From: Micractinium sp. NFX-FRZ
Lineage: Eukaryota; Chlorophyta; Trebouxiophyceae; Chlorellales; Chlorellaceae
DNA: 64,000 nucleotides
Reading direction: 5' to 3'
NCBI GenBank assembly: GCA_029339195.1
Contig: JAPTJF010000288.1
Coordinates: 1-64,000, forward strand
Shown: piece by piece, positions 43,830 through 55,296 of the stretch
Numbering within the stretch: the first letter of the stretch is position 1
Layout of the letters: each line of letters starts with the position of its first letter
Position numbers and translations under genes: made by a program
The notes under the pieces: generated by a model
The model's database searches: none
Told to the model about the DNA's origin: nothing
Seen by the model: only the letters and a program-made list of their open reading frames with translations

Positions 43830-45099
43830 ATCGTTGCACAGCTGCACGGGCCTTGGAGAGGTGCGGGACGAAGATCGAAAGTTGTGGAGGCGCGCGCGAC
43901 ACCGATTAATAGCTGAGCTGATTAGGAAGTGGCGATGAAGGAAAGGCGGGTGTCCGGGGCGGCGGCGGTGCTGCTGACTACTGCCCCTGCTTTGCTGGTC
44001 TTGCATGCAGCGTGCTTTCAAAGGTGTGCCAGAGAGTTCACATTGCTCATACCACCATGTGAATGCAAGCGTAAGCTGCCACCATAGTTTGGGCTGGCAG
44101 GCAGGCAGGCGGTGCAGGGCAGCAGGTTCGGGCAGCTCCCTCGGCACCGGGCTGGCCAGACGCTGCCAAGTGGGCAGGCAACCAGGCAGGCGTGTATGCA
44201 TCCTTGAATAAAAAAGGATGCCATGTGTAATGGTTCTTGATTTACAACGTGGGCCCACGAGTGCTCGGGACCGTTTCCAAGCGCCGGTACGGCACGCAAT
44301 ACCCATACGGAGCAGCCCTCTCATATCTGGTGCGCTGTGCTTGCTGGCCCACGACTGAGCAAATGGGTGTTGCCATTCAGGAGGGTTGATCAGTGTGCAC
44401 CAGAGCCTAGACCACGCAGAGAAGCACGAAGATGCTGGCTGACTGATGGGTTGTCCGCTAGAGCGAAGGGTGCGACAGCAGCGGCAGGCGCTGGCATGCA
44501 CGCAGCCCTTGCAGCGGGCTGAAACTGCGTACAATGTACTATATTCTTCGAGATTGTTACAACGGGCACACATCACTTTTATTTTTGTTGTAAGGGCAAA
44601 CATTTACAGAAGAAGGGCTCGGCAGTCGGTGGGCGCGGCAGCTGCGCTGAGAAGGTGCAGCTGGCTGGCGGGTCATCTGCTGATGAGATATTTGAGGAGT
44701 GCTCTTGCCCCATTCTCTCACTCCTCCGCTCTCAACGTTGTTTCCGGGACCTCCAAATTCTTCCCTGACACCCAGAGCCAGGCCCACAAGGAGGTGAGCA
44801 CGTGAGCAGGACCGGTCGCGCACACACACTCCGCACCCGAGGGCCTGTCCACTGTGGGTGAGTGTATATAGACAAGAAGCTTATTACATGTCAAGAGGTG
44901 GCTCCGAGGGGTGAGCCCAGCACGCAGGCCCCTGGCCCTTTGGAGTGCCGGCCTTTCATCCCACGGGCCGCACGTGAATCTTGCCCTTCACTGCAAGCGT
45001 CCGCTCTCACTGCACCTGCTCCTGCTGTATGCAGCAGCCGTGACTGCGGCGCTGGGGCGCACAGCCCATCCCGCGCTCAGACCCCAGCCCCACACCGTC
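43830..45099. other. Divergent promoter region of the DUF3181 and DUF506 genes
   Basis: About 1.27 kb between two divergent start codons. A TATATA box at 44865-44870 lies 230 bp before the DUF506 ATG. Plus-strand TTACA motifs near 44557 and 44603 have no obvious gene. Frames here do not look coding. Confidence 0.5.
44865..44870 (+). promoter_or_regulatory. TATATA box upstream of the DUF506 gene
   Basis: TATATA on the plus strand 230 bp upstream of the ATG at 45100, implying a long 5' UTR if used. Confidence 0.35.
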
Positions 45100-47400
45100 A
45101 TGGGGGTCCTGAACAACCTGTTCGGACCTTTGCGGCGCAGCCGGTCAGGCAGCTTTCGCGACGGCAGCAGCAGGCGAGGGAGGCGCTTTGGGAGCGGCAA
45201 GAGTGTAAGTTTCCCGCTGCGCTGTCAGCGCAACCCGCCTCTGTGACCTGCTTGGTTGCGGGCAGGGGCGAGGCGCACACCCCGCAGCCAACCCAGAAGC
45301 TGGCCGGCAGCAGAAGGGGCCGGCGGCCGCCCACGCTCAGCTCAGCCGTCTCAGCGCGCGAGGCCACGCCGTGCGGCGGCCCCGCAGCCGCCCACCTGCA
45401 GCATTCCTTATACCCTGTTGACCAGCACACCCGCTGGTCAGCCATCGCCCATGGCTGCTTGCCAGGTTGCTGGCCGGCAGCACGCGGCCGTGCACGTGCC
45501 CCCCGCCCCCCGTGCGCCAACCGCTCTGCCGCCGCCGCTGCCGCCTCCGCTGTTCTTTTCTGCCTGCAGGGCCATGACGAGGCCTCTGCCTCTGGAAAGG
45601 GAGGCGACTCCTCCACCCACTCCGCTCTTTTCGACCTGGAGCTCTCCTCCCGCGGCCACGGCAGGGGCGCCGCTGACCTGCTGGCGCGCCTCAACACCTC
45701 TGTGCACGACGAGGGGTCGGTCAAGGGGGGAGTCAGCGCGGACCCCTCGGTCCGCCTGCCCTCTGGCCTGCTGCAGCGAGTCATCTACCTGGGCCGGCCC
45801 GTCATGGAGTTTGAACTGGACGTGAGTGCCAGCTCAAAGGTTGGGAGGGGCTGCTGCTGGCGGGGTTGCCGGCGGGGCAGGGGCGCCGCGCCGTCTGCCC
45901 GCCCACCCCCAGCTGCGTGCTGCCTGCGCGCTACGCTGGCAGTCCCGGCCTGCGGTGCAGCGTATTTCTGCGGTGCGGCGACTGCATCAGCACGATGCTC
46001 TGAGCGCAACACAAAGCTGAGCACGCCGTACGACCGCCCCGCATGCCTCCCCCGCCCGCCTGTGTGCCTGCGCCTGCAGCTGCTGCAAGACATGCGTGCG
46101 CTGCGCGCGACGTGCCAGCTGCAGCCCGACGGCCAGCTGGACCTGCCCAGCCTGGTGACTCAGCTGCAGGACCTGGGATACGCCTGCTACCTGAAGCACA
46201 ACAACCCAGGTGGGTGCTCAACTCACGCCTTACTCTGCCTGCCAGGGATGCACCGGGGTGTCACGCAGCACAACCCAGGAATGAGGGCGGGCCTGCCTGC
46301 GGTGGTAGGTTTGGCAGCAGCCGCTGCGGGACATGGCCAATGGCGTTTGTGCTGCACCATCTCACCCTCCCCCGCCACTGCCCCACCCCCCCGCCCCCTG
46401 CAGCCGACCCCGGCCACCGGCACAACGTGCAGCCCAGCTGCCTGGAGAAGCTGCGGCACGAGTACATCATGTGCGCGGGGCGGGCCGACGGCAGCCTGAG
46501 CCACTGGTGCATGGTGGACCCCCGCTTCCGGGAGCAGTTTGCCATCGCGCAGCCCACGCCCGCCTACGACCGCCTGCTCAAGGTGCGTGCACGCGTGGCG
46601 CTGGGAAGCGTCCACGGGTGGTTGTGGGTGCAGTGGGGAGCAGTTGTGCCGTGGCCACGCCTGCCTGCCCGATGTGTATCTGGTGGGGCAGAGGCCAGTG
46701 AAAGAGCAGCTGCGTTTTGCCTTGGGGTCGCGATGCACACAGCTTGCCTTGGATTGCGTGGGCCTTCAGTTCCACTTCCTCCGCTCCCCCGCTCCCATGC
46801 CCTGTTTGCTCACCGCTTCCCCGCCTGCCTGCTCCTGCCCCCTGCGTGCAGGCGGTCCCACTCGAGTTTGTGGGCACGCAGCTGCGGCTGCAGGCGCTGG
46901 TAGAGACGCTGTGCGGGGAGATGGCAGAGGCGTTTGCCTCCCAGCAGCGCACGCTGCCGCCCTGGCGCAAATTCAAGTCCATGCTGTCCAAGTGGTTTGA
47001 CCCGGAGGAGATGCCAGCTCAGCAGCACCTGCCAGCTCGACAGCCGCTGCCACATCAGCAGGCAGTGCAGCTGCAGGCCACGGCGGGCCCGCAGCCCTCG
47101 GCCTTCCAGCCCGCGCAGGCGGCCGCCTCCGCGACGACTGGCGCCGGCGGCATGCCCCTGCGGGAAGCCCAGCCGCCAGCAGGCGTGCCGCTGACGGCGC
47201 TGCAGCAGCAGGCGGCTGCGGCACTGGCGGAGCGCACGGGCAGCGGCGGCGGCAGCCAAGATTTTTTCGAGGCAGTGGAGATGCACAAGCAGTCGATGCG
47301 GCTGCAGCAGGGGCAGCAGCAGCAGCAACGGCAGTCGCCGCCGCTGCGCGGATCGCCGGAGACGGCAGCCGCCGCCGCCCAGGTGCTGTTGCAGCAGCAG

Positions 47401-47435
<35 letters not shown>

Positions 47436-48722
47436 CGCAGCGCTTTCCAGCGAGAACCTGCGGCAGCTAGATGCGGCGTACTACGCCGCTGTCAACGCGC
47501 CCGCCGTGGCGGCAGCCTGCGACGGCGACGCGCGGCCGGGGGAGCGCAGCAACAAGCCGCGGCGGCGGCGGCCCCCGCCGGCGGGCCTCTCGCTGGCCAC
47601 TGGGACGCACCATCATCATCAGTTGCAGGCAGCTGCCTCTTTGTGGGACGAGGAGGAGGATGGGCTTGACGGCATGGGGGGCGCTCTGGAAGCGCTGGGC
47701 GCCAACCGGGCGCAGATGCAGCAGATGCAGCAGCTGTATGCCAGCGGCAGCTGGAGCGAGCTGAGCACCATCTTAGAAACGCGCTCCAACGCCAGCAGCC
47801 CCGCCACCGCCGCCCTGCTGGCCGCCAGCAACGCCCCTTTGGGCACCAGCTGTGCCAGCCGGCGCTCTGCTGGCAGCGCCGCCGCCATTGCAGCAGCCAT
47901 GGGACAGCAGCAGCCCTCCGGCAGCCTGGCGGGTCACCCGCGCCGCTCCCCCGGCCGGCTGGATCAGATCTACCCGCCGTCCTCTGCCGCTGGCAGCGCC
48001 GGCGATGCAGCGCGGCAGGCTGCGGCGCAGCCCTCCCTACCGAGCTCGCTCGTCGGCTTTGCTGCGCCCCCGCTGGGCCGCGCCTCGCTCGCCAAGACGT
48101 CTGCCGCACCCAGCAGCACGGCGCAGCAGCCCAGTAGCCTGGAGAACAGCGGCGGCAGCAGCCCGGTGGCGCCAGCAGGGCGGCCCGCTGACCTGGGCCC
48201 ACCTCGGCATGCTGCGGAGGGGCCCAGCGCGCGGGGAGGAAAGAAGGTTGTCTCTCTGCTGGCAAAGGGGCTGAAGAGCGTCGGCCAGAAGCAGACGTGG
48301 ACAAACCTGCTGCCGACAGTCAGCACCGGTGAGGGGGCGGGACGGCTGGGGGCAGCAGTGGCACGCAGCTGGCAGGGTGTGTGTGTTTGCATTTGCGAGC
48401 GAGCGGGCGGGTGGGACGGCACACCGCCTGCGTGAGCAGAAAGCCGCGCCAGCTGCGCTTCGACCGTCTGCCAGCTTTTGCTCTGCCCTGCATGCCCGGC
48501 CGGGCGGCTGTCGACGCCTCTTGAGCGCCCTCTTTCTTGCTCGCCCCCGCCTGCCCTGCAGTGCGCCGCGTGGGACCCAACGGCCCTCTTGCACCGCAGC
48601 GCACCTGGTCCTGGCGCTCTGACGACGGATCCAGCAAGCGAGGCCGCAAGGCAGCAGCCGATGCCGCCGCCAGCGCTGCCCCACGTGCGTCGGCGCATCC
48701 GCCGCTGTACCCGCGCCACTAG
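45100..48722 (+). CDS. DUF506 (PDDEXK-like) family protein
   Basis: Six exons (45100-45204, 45570-45821, 46080-46209, 46404-46582, 46852-48328, 48562-48722) sum to 2304 nt, 767 residues. The DUF506 core runs from about residue 120 to 270: RATCQLQPDG, LVTQLQDLGYACYLK, HEYIMCAG, SHWCMVDPRFREQFAIA, PAYDRLL, VPLEFVGTQLRLQALVETL, and the closing LPPWRKFKSMLSKWF. This plant and algal family is fold-related to PDDEXK nucleases but its biochemical role is unsettled; some land-plant members restrain root-hair growth. The 490-residue C-terminal extension is Gln/Ala/Ser-rich and basic, and is specific to this lineage. The N-terminus is Arg/Ser-rich. Confidence 0.9.
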
Positions 48723-50993
48723 CAGCAACCCCCGTGCCTCCTGTAGCGCCCCCCTGCTTGCGCCCGCCCACATTCTGGGCGGCGCGTGGCCGGCTGCGGC
48801 AGCAGGGCCCCTCCACGCCACCCTGCCAGCCCACTCAGACCGCTGGCAGGGTTGCGCCCCTGCTGCCCCTCCACTTGTACGCACTCCTAAGCTACACTGC
48901 TCATCCTTTTCATTTCCCTGCCCCTCTTCCCCCCTTGTCGCCCGGCCCCTCTTTTCAGCCACCCGTTTCTGTTTAGTGGCTCAGTGCTTTCCCTGTCCCT
49001 GCGTGTAGCGCCCCCTCTCTCTGCCACCCCAGGCAGCAGCGGTCTCTGACCGCCCCGAGAGCCAATTCTTTGCCTTCCCTCCTTACAGCCCGCGCCTGCG
49101 CGCCCTCTTGAGAGCTGCGGCACCCTCGCCCGCCGTGGCGAGGCTCGTGCATCCCCCATCCCTCCGTGCCACACGCGCCTCGCCCTCCAGCGTGTCGCCG
49201 CCAGAGCCTGCGCTGGGAGCGTCCCATCGCTGCCGCAACAGCGCCCACCCCCGCCCCCTACCAATCCTTCCACCGACATCTCTCCACCCCATGTGCCAGG
49301 CTCCGCACGTGCCTGCCCGCCTTCCTGCCTGCCTGCCTGCCTGCCCTCCCCACCCATACATCCATCACCAAGCACCCCCCTATCCCAAGTCTTTCCTCCT
49401 CGCACACACCCGCACGGGGCAGCCCCTGCCGCCTCCTCTGCCCCTTTTTGCCTTGCGACAGCGCCCCCCCCCCCCCCCAACCCAGCAGCTTTTGCGCCCG
49501 TTTTGTAGAGGACAGCCGCCCCGCCACGCTCTCCCCCTCCAGTGTCCCTGTTTTGAGATGTCCCAGCAAGTCGCCCCACTGTGTGCCCCCTGCCCCCGGG
49601 TCTGGCTGCCTTGCAACCCCGTCACCCTCGTGCCCCCCCGTCTCCCTCTTTGGGCTTCCCTGCGGAGCATCCACGAGTGCCACGAGTGCGACAGCTGATA
49701 TCAGCACACCACCCCAAATTCCTGCTCATCCCCGTCTTAACTTCTACATGTAACCTTACAGCTGATCAGCCATGCATGATGTGAAGTTACTTGGTTGGCA
49801 TGCCTGACACCCTCAGGGGCTCAAGTTGGCCACCTGGGCGTTGGGGGCGAGGCGCAAAGGGTTTCTTCAGGCCCGCCTGGCAGGCTGGCAGGCAGGCAGG
49901 CTGGCTGGCTGGCCATGCATGGCAGGCTGGCAGACTGCCCACAGGGCACGGCTCACGGGCGGCCCTGAACTGCAGCCGGCGCTGCGAAACTCCTGCAGTC
50001 ACTAGCCATTCGATGGTCGAAACATTCCCAGACCAGGGCACGGCTGCTTGTTCGCAGAGGCCAGTGGGGAGTGGCACCTCTTCTTCAGCCCAGCACCCCG
50101 TCTCCCCACGCCCTGCTTGAGGCCTCAGCTCGACTCAATTCCCAGCAGGGGCCAGGGCTCATAAGAGTCGCTCGAACCGCCCACCCGCCCCGCTCTGCCG
50201 TGCCCTCCACACCTGCCTCCACCCAAGCATATGCCTCCACACAGCCGTCCCATGCTCCCTGCAGTCGCAGGCGTGCCTGGAGGAGACACCACCTCTCTCG
50301 TCGCATTGTTATTTCACTCATCCTCCTCGGCCTCAAGCTGCTGACACTAACATTACGTGCCTCGCTTCCGCCCCCCCATGGAACAGCTGCTGTCTGCTGG
50401 AGATTGCGCCAGACAGCATGGCCCCAGCTGGTGAACTAGTACAGGACCACCTGTAAGATTCACAGTTCACAGAACTTGTGGCGGCACTGGTTCAAGGGGG
50501 CTGTGACAGCAGGGGCATGAGAGCATCGATGCTCACATGACATGACGATATCGTCAGGAAAGAACCCGGATGCCACTCTTTTGCGGTACAGCCAGCCGCC
50601 ACACAAAGAAAGCTAGGCAGGGCGATTGAATGTGCTGGATTGTACGGATGCGGTAGGTAGGGAGCCGAGGTGGCCTGGAGGGAAGGTGGCCTCAACAGCA
50701 GGTCCCCACAAGTGTTGTGGGCAGAGAGAGGGCGCGGCGGAAGCATGCGGACTGCGAGGGGAAGGGCGTTCCCAGGCGCAGGCAACATCGTAGAATTGAG
50801 CTTAAAAATCGCACTAGGGGCGCTTTCCGACTCGTGAAGAGGCAGGACGGTGTTCCCTGCAAACATGTTCCGGGTGCGAATCGAACCTGCGTTGGAATTC
50901 AAAATTTTCAAGTGGAAGGGGTTCTGGGGTCTAGAGCTGCACTCTGTCTGTCATCAGCTGACAACGGCTGGTTCGGCCTTCTGTCAACGTGTT
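48723..50993. other. Long 3' flank of the DUF506 gene and empty interval
   Basis: No gene is supported. TGTAA at 49749-49753 fits the end of a roughly 1-kb DUF506 3' UTR. CCTG/GGCA-type simple repeats occur near 49325-49350 and 49885-49935. The tRNA gene starts at the right end of the interval. Confidence 0.5.
49749..49753 (+). terminator. TGTAA signal, probably of the DUF506 gene
   Basis: First TGTAA after the DUF506 stop, about 1 kb downstream. Confidence 0.5.
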
Positions 50994-51075
50994 TGCGAGA
51001 TGTCCCGAGTTCGATCCTTGGTAACTCCACACCCTGCATGGGGTTATAGCTCAGTGGTAGAGCGCTCGCTTCGCA
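50994..51075 (+). tRNA. trnA-CGC: Circularly permuted tRNA-Ala (anticodon CGC)
   Basis: The 3' half (50994-51029) comes first, then a 10-nt spacer (51030-51039), then the 5' half (51040-51075). Rejoined between positions 37 and 38, the 72-nt RNA folds perfectly: acceptor GGGGTTA with TAACTCC, including G3:U70, the main alanine identity pair, and A73; D stem GCTC/GAGC with a 7-nt loop; anticodon stem CTCGC/GCGAG with loop TTCGCAT; 5-nt variable loop; T stem CCGAG/CTTGG with loop TTCGATC. The B box (51007-51017) therefore precedes the A box (51047-51057). Permuted tRNA genes are known in the red alga Cyanidioschyzon, some prasinophytes and nucleomorphs, where a circular intermediate is cut by splicing endonuclease. 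Confidence 0.95.
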
Positions 51076-51079
51076 GATG

Positions 51080-51083
51080 TTTT
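51080..51083 (+). terminator. Short T run, RNA polymerase III terminator
   Basis: TTTT begins 5 nt after the end of the tRNA 5' half, the minimal Pol III stop, and fits transcription of the permuted gene as one precursor. Confidence 0.6.
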
Positions 51084-51297
51084 GTAGCTATCAGGGAGCG
51101 GGGAGGAGCAGCTGTGAGGCATGAATATGGGAAGCAGAGGAGGGTGATCCAGATGCCAAACAAGAGCAGTGGGTTCACTGCCTGCCCGCCATCCCTCCTA
51201 ACCTGACCCCACCCCACCCTTGCTGCTCCCAATGTGTTATTCTCGCGCAGCTGTCTATTCGGGGACATGTGTGCTACAAAGAAGACGACGGAGGAAT

Positions 51298-51302
51298 TTA
51301 CA
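51298..51302 (-). terminator. TGTAA signal of the LysM gene
   Basis: TTACA on the plus strand about 450 bp beyond the LysM stop codon. Confidence 0.5.
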
Positions 51303-51751
51303 GCCCGAGGGGCGTGGGGTTGAGGAAGCCAAAGGAAATTAAGCCAAAGGGCACCAGTCAGCTGCCATGCTAGGGCCCCTTTCAGAGAATGAACAAGTTG
51401 AGTCATGGATGTTACGGAAAAAAGGGAAGGACAGATGTGCGCACCGGCATCCGCCTTGCCCAGCAACACGCTGTGTGCCGCCTACTTGTGTGCTGCGCCA
51501 CACCGGGTGCAGGGGACAACCTGGTCGGTACCAGAGCAGTCCTTGGTCAGCCTGCACACGGGCACAAAAGAAGAGGTTGGGTGGGGGGTGGGGCGTGTCG
51601 GCAGCATGTGGTCCGGCAACCGAGCGGCACCAAAGCTCAACTCCCCTGGTTACCTTCTTCCCACTTTCAATTAATCATCCCTGCGGCAGTTTCCTGCCCC
51701 GTTGCCTGATGCCGCGCTACCAGTGTGCCACAGTTTGCCCCCGGCCCACAC

Positions 51752-54700
51752 TCACGCAGGCGGGAGGAGGAGGGGGTCTCCAACGCTCAGGATGGGTGTC
51801 GCTGCCAGCGTGGGGTTGGATTTCAGCAGCCGGGCGTAACTGGTATTGAACTGCAAGGGGGAGCAGGCAAACTTGTCGTAAGAGGCAAGGAGGGTGCTGC
51901 AGACGTGTAAAGCCACGTGGTGGGGTTGGCGACGCTGGCTGAGTGAGTAAGCTCCTTGGACCACCTCAAACCCACTCTGCTCTTGCCCAACCATCACACA
52001 GTGTCGTTCTTGTAGCACGTCTCTTGGAACCTACATGCTTGGCAATCGCTGTGATCGTGTCACCCGCTCGCACCAGGTATACACTGCAGCGAGGCAGCTG
52101 GGCAGGTTCTGATGCCATGGCCACAGGCACGCCTGCAAGGAAATGATGCAAGGAGAGCAGGGGTGGCTACATTTGGGCGGTGGTGCCCAACAGCATGCTA
52201 GGGAGGGTAGCTGCAGCTACCTGTTTTTCTGCCCAGCTGTCCGTGCTCCGCAGTCCTCACTAGCCGCTGCGGCTGCCTCCGCAGTTGGCCCACCTTTGCC
52301 GCATGCGGCGCTGAAGGGTGGCAGGCGGAGCTGCAGGCCCGGCTGTAGCGCGGCACCAGGCGCAAGTTTTGCCACCTTGGGGTTCAGCTCCTGCAGGCAA
52401 CGGGCATTGTACAGACACAGGTGCCAGGCATCAGCCGCTTCACACGGCTGGCAGAGGCATGCCCCATGTATGCATCGGGCACCGGCCTTGCTGCTGCTGC
52501 TGCTGCTGCTGCTGGGCACGCCCAGGGTTCATGCTGCTGCGCTGCTGCCCTTCCGGCGCAGCTGCCCTGAGAACAGGGCCTCGTCCGCTAAACCAGGCTG
52601 CGGCTGCCCATCAGCTCAACCTACCCGGACATCTGCCAGGAGCACACCAAAGCCGCTGGAAACTGTGCCAAGCAAGTCGCCAGGCTGAGCAGTGTACACC
52701 CGGCAGGGCGGCTTTTCCAAGGGAATGCCGCAGTCGATGCACCTGGAGGGCGGAGGTGTGCAGGCGGGCGGTGCCAGGGAGGGCAGAGTGGCTGGGGCGG
52801 TGAGCAGGCAGGCGCATAGCGCGTGGGCTTGGCCGCCCAGAACTGCTTGCTTAGATTTCACCCATGCACAGGCTGAGCACTCGGCATAGAGGCAACGGCG
52901 TGGCTAAAGCCATAGCAGCAGTTGGCAGGCATGCACGAGGGCACAGGCACGCTGTGCAAGGGCGCCCTACACACAGGCACAAGGCCCTCAGCTGGCGGCA
53001 GACCTTCCAGGTTGGCCCGCGTGAAGGCAGCACCTCGCCACAGGGCCCCACCCTGATCACCACCGGGCCCTACCCTGATCACTGCCATGCCCCACCCAGC
53101 TCACCAGCCCGGCAGCTTGACGAGGGAGTTAACCTGGAGGGGGCGCCGCGCCAGCTCAGCATCCAACGCCTGCAGCATGTTCACCGACGTGCCCAGCGAC
53201 GCGGCAATGCTCCCCAAGGTGTCCCCGGGCTGAACGACGTAGAACTTGCATCGATCCATGGGGCTGGGGCCAGCGCTGCTGGGGCCTGCAAGGGCATGTT
53301 GGGACGAGAGTGAACACGGCAGGGTTGGCAGGGGGCATGGCTGGAGGGAGCCAGGGAGGCGCCTGCCAAGACAGCGGCTGCAGACCAGCACGGGTGCTCT
53401 GGTCTGGGAAGAAGGCCGCAAGGGGGAAGCACAGCGCAAGGCACGGCGGAGGCGGGGCGGCGGGCGCCACTTGGTTGGGAGCATGCAAGTGCTGCTGCCG
53501 CTGCCAGCTGCGCAAGAGCAGGTGCGCACTTGCGCGCATGACGGAGGAGCAGGCTGGTCTCCAGCCGGGCAGGCAGATCAGCTGTCCAGGTATCAGGAAC
53601 GTGCTGGGCACGTAGCCCCTGACGCACTCCTCCAGAGCTGCCTCCATCTGGCCTGCAAGGGGTCAAACCACAGCATTGCTCAGCGGGCCTGCTTGGGTTG
53701 ATCCCCTGCATGGCTCAGCCAACTTGCACCACGGCAGACCACAGCACCGCCCAGCAGGCCTGCTTGGAGGGGACTCACAGCAGTCCTGCAACAGCGCAAA
53801 AAACTGCACAGAGCTGCACAGAGCTGCAGGCTTGCATGGCTGCACTTCCCAGCGCGGCTGGACACGCCAGCAGGGAAGCGAGGGAGGGAGGCACCACTCA
53901 GCTGCTGCGGGCTGTTGAGGTGGCTGCTCCCAGCACGCGGCTGCCCAGAGGGCTGCAGCGGCACAGTGCATGGCGGTGGCGCTTGCAGGAGCTGGGCGTG
54001 CCCGCAGGCGATGGCACACCACACATCTCCCCAGCCAATGGATGGCCTGCGGTACCGCCTCCCTTACGTGTCGAGTAGCCAAACTTGTTGGCAATCTTGG
54101 CAACAGCATCTCCAGCTCTGATAATGTAAATTTCGCATATGCCTGCACACGTTCGTGGGCTCGCAGCAGGATGGCGGTGACAGAGCGGTAGACGGTGCAC
54201 AAGGCGGCAAGTGGGGGGAGCAAGCGGGCGGGTGCCTGCCGCGGATGGTATGCGGGCGGCAGGCGGGCGGGTGCCACCAGGCGGGCGAGTGCCAGCATTG
54301 CTACCGGCGTCAGGCCTCTGGCTGCGACCAGGCACCAAACCAGCTGCAGGATGAAGCAAGCCCTGCCACAGCGCACCTGGCGCGCAGCAGCCGCCCCGGC
54401 ATGACTGCCCCGGGGGACAGGTGTGGTGCAGCTTGCCGCAGTGCTTGCGGTTGACTGACAGGTCATAACAGACGCCCTTGGTAGTCGCGTGGCCTACACA
54501 GCATGCGGCGGTGGGCGTGCGTGCGTGTGTTTGTGCGTACTGTGGGGTCAGGGTGGGGGCCCACACGACAGCCTCGGCACCTGCTGGCCCCCGCCCGCTT
54601 CATGCAGCGCTCGGCTCACCTGCCGGGCAACACACGCCAGCAGAGCAGTGCTTCCCTGCCGCGCACCGAAGGCCACACTGCACCGGGGTGTTTGTTTGGG

Positions 54701-55296
54701 AGAGAGGGCGGATGTGGCATTCGGTGGAACAGGAGGTTGGGTGGGTGCTTGGGGCATACAACAGCTGCGAAAGGCAAGAGCCTGTTTACACTGCCCCGTT
54801 GCTGGCAGGCCCGGCACCCAAACATCACTGGGGACGTGCTTCCTGCCAATGCATGCGGATGCGCAGTGCAACCGTGGCATTGGATGCCAGGCTGATGCCA
54901 CTCACCCGGCCACAGTTGAAGCGGTCGCTCGTCAGCCGCCTGCACTGGCGCTGCTTGCTGCACCAACGGGTGCCTGCAGGGGGCAGGGGCCATTGCATCA
55001 CCCTTCGGCCGCCTGTGATGATGCTTATCAGGAGGTGGCAAGCAGGTGGCAGCGCCCAGCAGGGCGGGCCCAGCAGGGGTGCAGAATGCATACAGATCAG
55101 CCGGTTACTACTCTGTAAAATGAGCCACACCTTTGGGGCATGTAGGGCGGGTTAAGAGGTGTCGAGCGGCAGGGCCGGCGGCAGACGCCGGCGCCACGCA
55201 TGCCACGCACGCGAGCGCCAGCACCAGCACGGCCAGGCGGCTCTGCCCGCCCGGCCCCTGGCCAGCCCGCTTGAGTTCAAGACGCCGATAAAACAT
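51752..55296 (-). CDS. Secreted protein with Cys-rich N-terminus and four LysM domains
   Basis: Ten exons (55296-55131, 54973-54906, about 54476-54377, 54142-54068, 53652-53530, 53285-53105, 52742-52625, 52390-52221, 52083-52035, 51850-51752) give 382 residues in phase. ATG at 55296 is used; an upstream GTG is not. A signal peptide or anchor (LAVLVLALACVACVAPASA) is followed by a Cys-rich module (GTRWCSKQRQC, FNCGR, GVCYDLSVNRKHCG, CPPGQSCRGGCC) like plant STIG1 repeats. Four LysM units follow, each starting (C/S)xxYxxxxGD: CEIYIIRAGD, CKFYVVQPGD, CRVYTAQPGD, NSVYLVRAGD. LysM binds N-acetylglucosamine polymers, so the protein probably acts at the cell wall or outside the cell. The exon 3 acceptor is the weakest junction. 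Confidence 0.88.

Noticed and set aside
50071..50439. Plus-strand open frame in the interval after the DUF506 gene
   Set aside because: No start context, splice partners or recognisable motif; composition resembles surrounding non-coding sequence.
50870..50895. Minus-strand GGTTCGATTC, a B-box-like sequence near the permuted tRNA
   Set aside because: The flanking bases do not form a T stem, and no A box or acceptor partner is found on either side, linear or permuted. It may be a decayed tRNA remnant.
51670..51760. Splicing past the LysM stop at 51752
   Set aside because: The stop overlaps a GTGAGT donor and a possible acceptor near 51685 would add only two residues (Asp-Asp). The simpler stop is kept.
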